Source of the DNA: Chromobacterium sinusclupearum
GTDB lineage: Bacteria > Pseudomonadota > Gammaproteobacteria > Burkholderiales > Chromobacteriaceae
Assembly: GCF_002902845.1 (NCBI RefSeq)
Contig: NZ_PPTF01000107.1
Span: forward strand, 1 to 64,000
Direction of reading: 5' to 3'
Length of the DNA stretch: 64,000 nucleotides
Both the position numbers and the translations under genes were made by a program. Below the pieces are notes generated by a model that saw only the letters and a program-made list of their open reading frames with translations, made no database searches and was not told where the DNA came from. This document shows positions 62,171 to 64,000 of the stretch, piece by piece. Each line of letters opens with the position of its first letter. Within the stretch, counting starts at the first letter, position 1.

Positions 62171-63613
62171 ATGAAACGAATCCTGCTGGCCGCCGCCCTG
62201 TGCGGCCTGCCCTTGTGCGCCCTGGCCGACATCGGCGTAGACGGCGCGCGCCACCTGCTGCTTCGCACCGGCTTCGGCGCCAATCCGGCGCAAATCGCCG
62301 TTTTCGCGCCGCTGAGCCGCGAGGCGGCGGTGGACAAGATTCTGGCCGGCGCGCGCACTCAGGCCATCACGCCTCCGCCGGGTTGGGCCAATGAGCCGTT
62401 CGAACGCCCCGGCCAGCCCGGCCTCTCAGAAGAGCAGAAAAAAGCGCTGCAGCAGGAGCGCAACCAGCACGCGGTGGAGCTGCGCAGCTGGTGGCTGACC
62501 GAAATGCGCAACACGCCGTCGCCATTGACGGAGAAAATGACCCTGTTCTGGCACAACCATTTCGTGTCGGCGCTGGACAAGGTGCGCTCGCCGCAAATGA
62601 TGTACCAGCAGAACCTGCTGCTGCGCCACTACGCACTGGGCGACTTCGGCCAGCTCTTGCATGCGGTGGCGCGCGATCCGGCGATGATGCGTTATCTGGA
62701 TACCGCCAATAACCGCAAGGAGCAGCCGAATGAGAACTTCGCGCGCGAAGTGATGGAGCTGTTCACGCTGGGCGAGGGCCACTACACGGAGCAGGATATC
62801 CGCGAAGCGGCGCGCGCCTTCACCGGCTGGGGCCTGGACCATGACGACCAATTCATCGTCCGCCCGCGGCTGCGCGACACCGGCGACAAGCTAATCTTCG
62901 GCCAGCGCGGCAATTTCGACGGCGACGACGTGGTCGATCTGTTGCTGCAGCAGCCGCAAACCTCGGTATTCATCACCAACAAGCTGTGGCGCAATTTTGT
63001 ATCGCCCACGCCGGACGCCGCTGCGGTCAACAAGCTGGCGGCCGACTTCCGCCGCAATCATTATCAGTTAAAGCCCTTGATGCGCGCGCTGCTGCTGACG
63101 CCGCAGTTCTGGCGCAGCCAGGGCCAACTGGTGAAATCGCCGGTGGAACTGACGGTCGGCACGCTGGTGACGTTTGACCTGATGCCGCCGGATTGGCGCG
63201 TGATCGCCGGGCTGAACCGCCAACTGGAGCAGGACGTGTTCGCGCCGCCCAATGTCAAAGGCTGGCCCGGCGGCGAAGCCTGGATCAACAGCGCCACCCT
63301 GCTGACACGCAAGCAGTTTCTGGACCGCATCACCCACGACGCCGCCCCGGCGCGCGACGCCTTCGCCCAAGCGGACGGCAGCATGAACGAGATGGCGGGC
63401 CGCGAAGCGAGGATCAACCGCTTCGTCGCCAAGGGCGTGGCGTCGATGAAGCTGCAGCCGGACGAATGGGCTGCCATCTATGACGTGAAGAGCGCGTCCG
63501 ACGCGGCGCGGATGCTGCTGGCGGTGCCGCCGGCCAATCCCTTGCCGCAGGGAGAAAGCGGCGCCAAGGCCATCGCCCAGTTGCTGATGGACCCGTCCTA
63601 CCAGGTGGAATGA
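62171..63613 (+). CDS. DUF1800 family secreted protein
   Basis: The 480-residue precursor has a signal peptide (ALCGLPLCALA, to about 19) and the DUF1800 core: ARHLLLRTGFGANPAQIAVFAPLSREAAVDKIL, EKMTLFWHNHFVSALDKVRSPQMMYQQNLLLRHYALGDFGQLLHAVARDPAMMRYLD, NENFAREVMELFTLGEGHYTEQDI and PPNVKGWPGGEAWINSATLLTRKQFL. The function of this family is unknown. It is followed ten bases later by a DUF1501 gene, its usual partner. ATG 62171 follows GGGGGAAG. Confidence 0.9.
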   Translation: MKRILLAAALCGLPLCALADIGVDGARHLLLRTGFGANPAQIAVFAPLSREAAVDKILAGARTQAITPPPGWANEPFERPGQPGLSEEQKKALQQERNQHAVELRSWWLTEMRNTPSPLTEKMTLFWHNHFVSALDKVRSPQMMYQQNLLLRHYALGDFGQLLHAVARDPAMMRYLDTANNRKEQPNENFAREVMELFTLGEGHYTEQDIREAARAFTGWGLDHDDQFIVRPRLRDTGDKLIFGQRGNFDGDDVVDLLLQQPQTSVFITNKLWRNFVSPTPDAAAVNKLAADFRRNHYQLKPLMRALLLTPQFWRSQGQLVKSPVELTVGTLVTFDLMPPDWRVIAGLNRQLEQDVFAPPNVKGWPGGEAWINSATLLTRKQFLDRITHDAAPARDAFAQADGSMNEMAGREARINRFVAKGVASMKLQPDEWAAIYDVKSASDAARMLLAVPPANPLPQGESGAKAIAQLLMDPSYQVE

Positions 63614-63623
63614 GGAGCCTGCC

Positions 63624-64000
63624 ATGTTCAAACGACGCGAATTCCTGAAAGCCGCCGGCGCGGGACTGATGATGACGGTGCTGCCCAATCTGTCCTGGGC
63701 GCTGGCGCCGGCAGGCTACAAACGGCTCTTGGTGCTGGTGGAGCTCAAAGGCGGCAACGACGGCCTCAACACCGTGGTGCCCTACGCCAGCGCCGACTAC
63801 TACCGGCTGCGCCCCGGCATCGCCATCGCCCGCGAGCAGGTGCTGCAGCTCAATGGCGAAATCGGCCTGCACCCTTCCCTGGCGCCGCTGATGCCGCTGT
63901 GGCAGGACAAGCAGCTGGCGTTGCTGCAGAGCGTGGGCTATCCCGACCCGAATCTGTCGCACTTCCGCTCAATTGAAATCTGGGATACCGCCTCGGCCAG
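63624..64000 (+). CDS. DUF1501 family protein, Tat-type signal (cut by window end)
   Basis: Only the first 125 codons are present. The protein begins MFKRREFLKAAGAGLMMT, a twin-arginine signal (KRREFLK), then LLVLVELKGGNDGLNTVVPYASADYYRLRPGIAI and SVGYPDPNLSHFRSIEIWDTA, which are DUF1501 features resembling alkaline-phosphatase-like or sulfatase-like enzymes. It is paired with the DUF1800 gene upstream (10-base gap, AGGAG site). DUF1800/DUF1501 pairs are widespread but uncharacterised; export folded via Tat is inferred from the signal. Confidence 0.88.
   Translation, partial: MFKRREFLKAAGAGLMMTVLPNLSWALAPAGYKRLLVLVELKGGNDGLNTVVPYASADYYRLRPGIAIAREQVLQLNGEIGLHPSLAPLMPLWQDKQLALLQSVGYPDPNLSHFRSIEIWDTASA

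Overview
The window reads as chromosomal DNA of a GC-rich, flagellated, piliated betaproteobacterium of the Neisseriales. It is most likely Chromobacterium or a close relative in the Chromobacteriaceae. This is inferred from gene content and protein style (ilvA-gph, dacA-ybeD-lipB-lipA, fimT-pilVWXY1E, a 13 kb fli operon with flrC, ubiquinone hydroxylases next to pepP) and from a short repeat whose core closely resembles the Correia element of Neisseria. No database search was possible. No tRNA or rRNA gene, CRISPR array, prophage or intact insertion sequence was seen.

Layout. 1-75: a strong promoter with rRNA-promoter character fires leftward out of the window. 214-2489: ilvA and gph on the minus strand. 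2646-5822: dacA, ybeD, lipB and lipA (cell wall trimming and lipoate synthesis). 6029-10667: an Mg2+-type locus with a promoter, a long structured leader, two small ACT-like proteins and the P-type ATPase MgtA. Each of the three genes is preceded by a tiny Met-Pro ORF. 10686-13486: a sensor kinase, a receiver protein and a hexapeptide-repeat protein. 13543-17353: an OmpR/EnvZ-type pair followed by a general porin whose promoter region carries direct repeats. 17392-20329: a TerC membrane protein, HtpX and an NhaR-like regulator. 20457-26580: the minor pilin operon, whose PilY1 has a lectin-like N-terminus. 26598-32880: acyl-CoA-binding protein, a TonB-like protein, DsbC, two ubiquinone hydroxylases, PepP and YebC.

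32981-46771: one tightly packed minus-strand flagellar operon, read as a CheB-like methylesterase, flrC, fliEFGHIJKLMNOP, an acetyltransferase, fliQ and fliR. Most junctions are four-base overlaps. 46873-47346: low-molecular-weight phosphatase. 47390-47509: Correia-like miniature element. 47823-50793: outer-membrane SphA/MetA-type protein, LysR regulator and SBF-type transporter. 50793-53343: a subclass B2 metallo-beta-lactamase divergent from a large unknown protein. 53397-57744: uvrB, pbpG, an acetyltransferase and a PEBP-family protein. 57781-62035: a thiamine ABC transporter (thiB, acetyltransferase, thiP, thiQ) under a TPP riboswitch. 62171-64000: a DUF1800/DUF1501 pair cut off by the window end.

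The points most worth following up are the Mg2+ locus with proline/acid-rich leader ORFs, the Correia-like element outside Neisseria, the B2 carbapenemase gene, the lectin-PilY1, and acetyltransferase genes placed inside the flagellar and thiamine operons. Coordinates of short sites were counted by hand and may be off by one or two bases.
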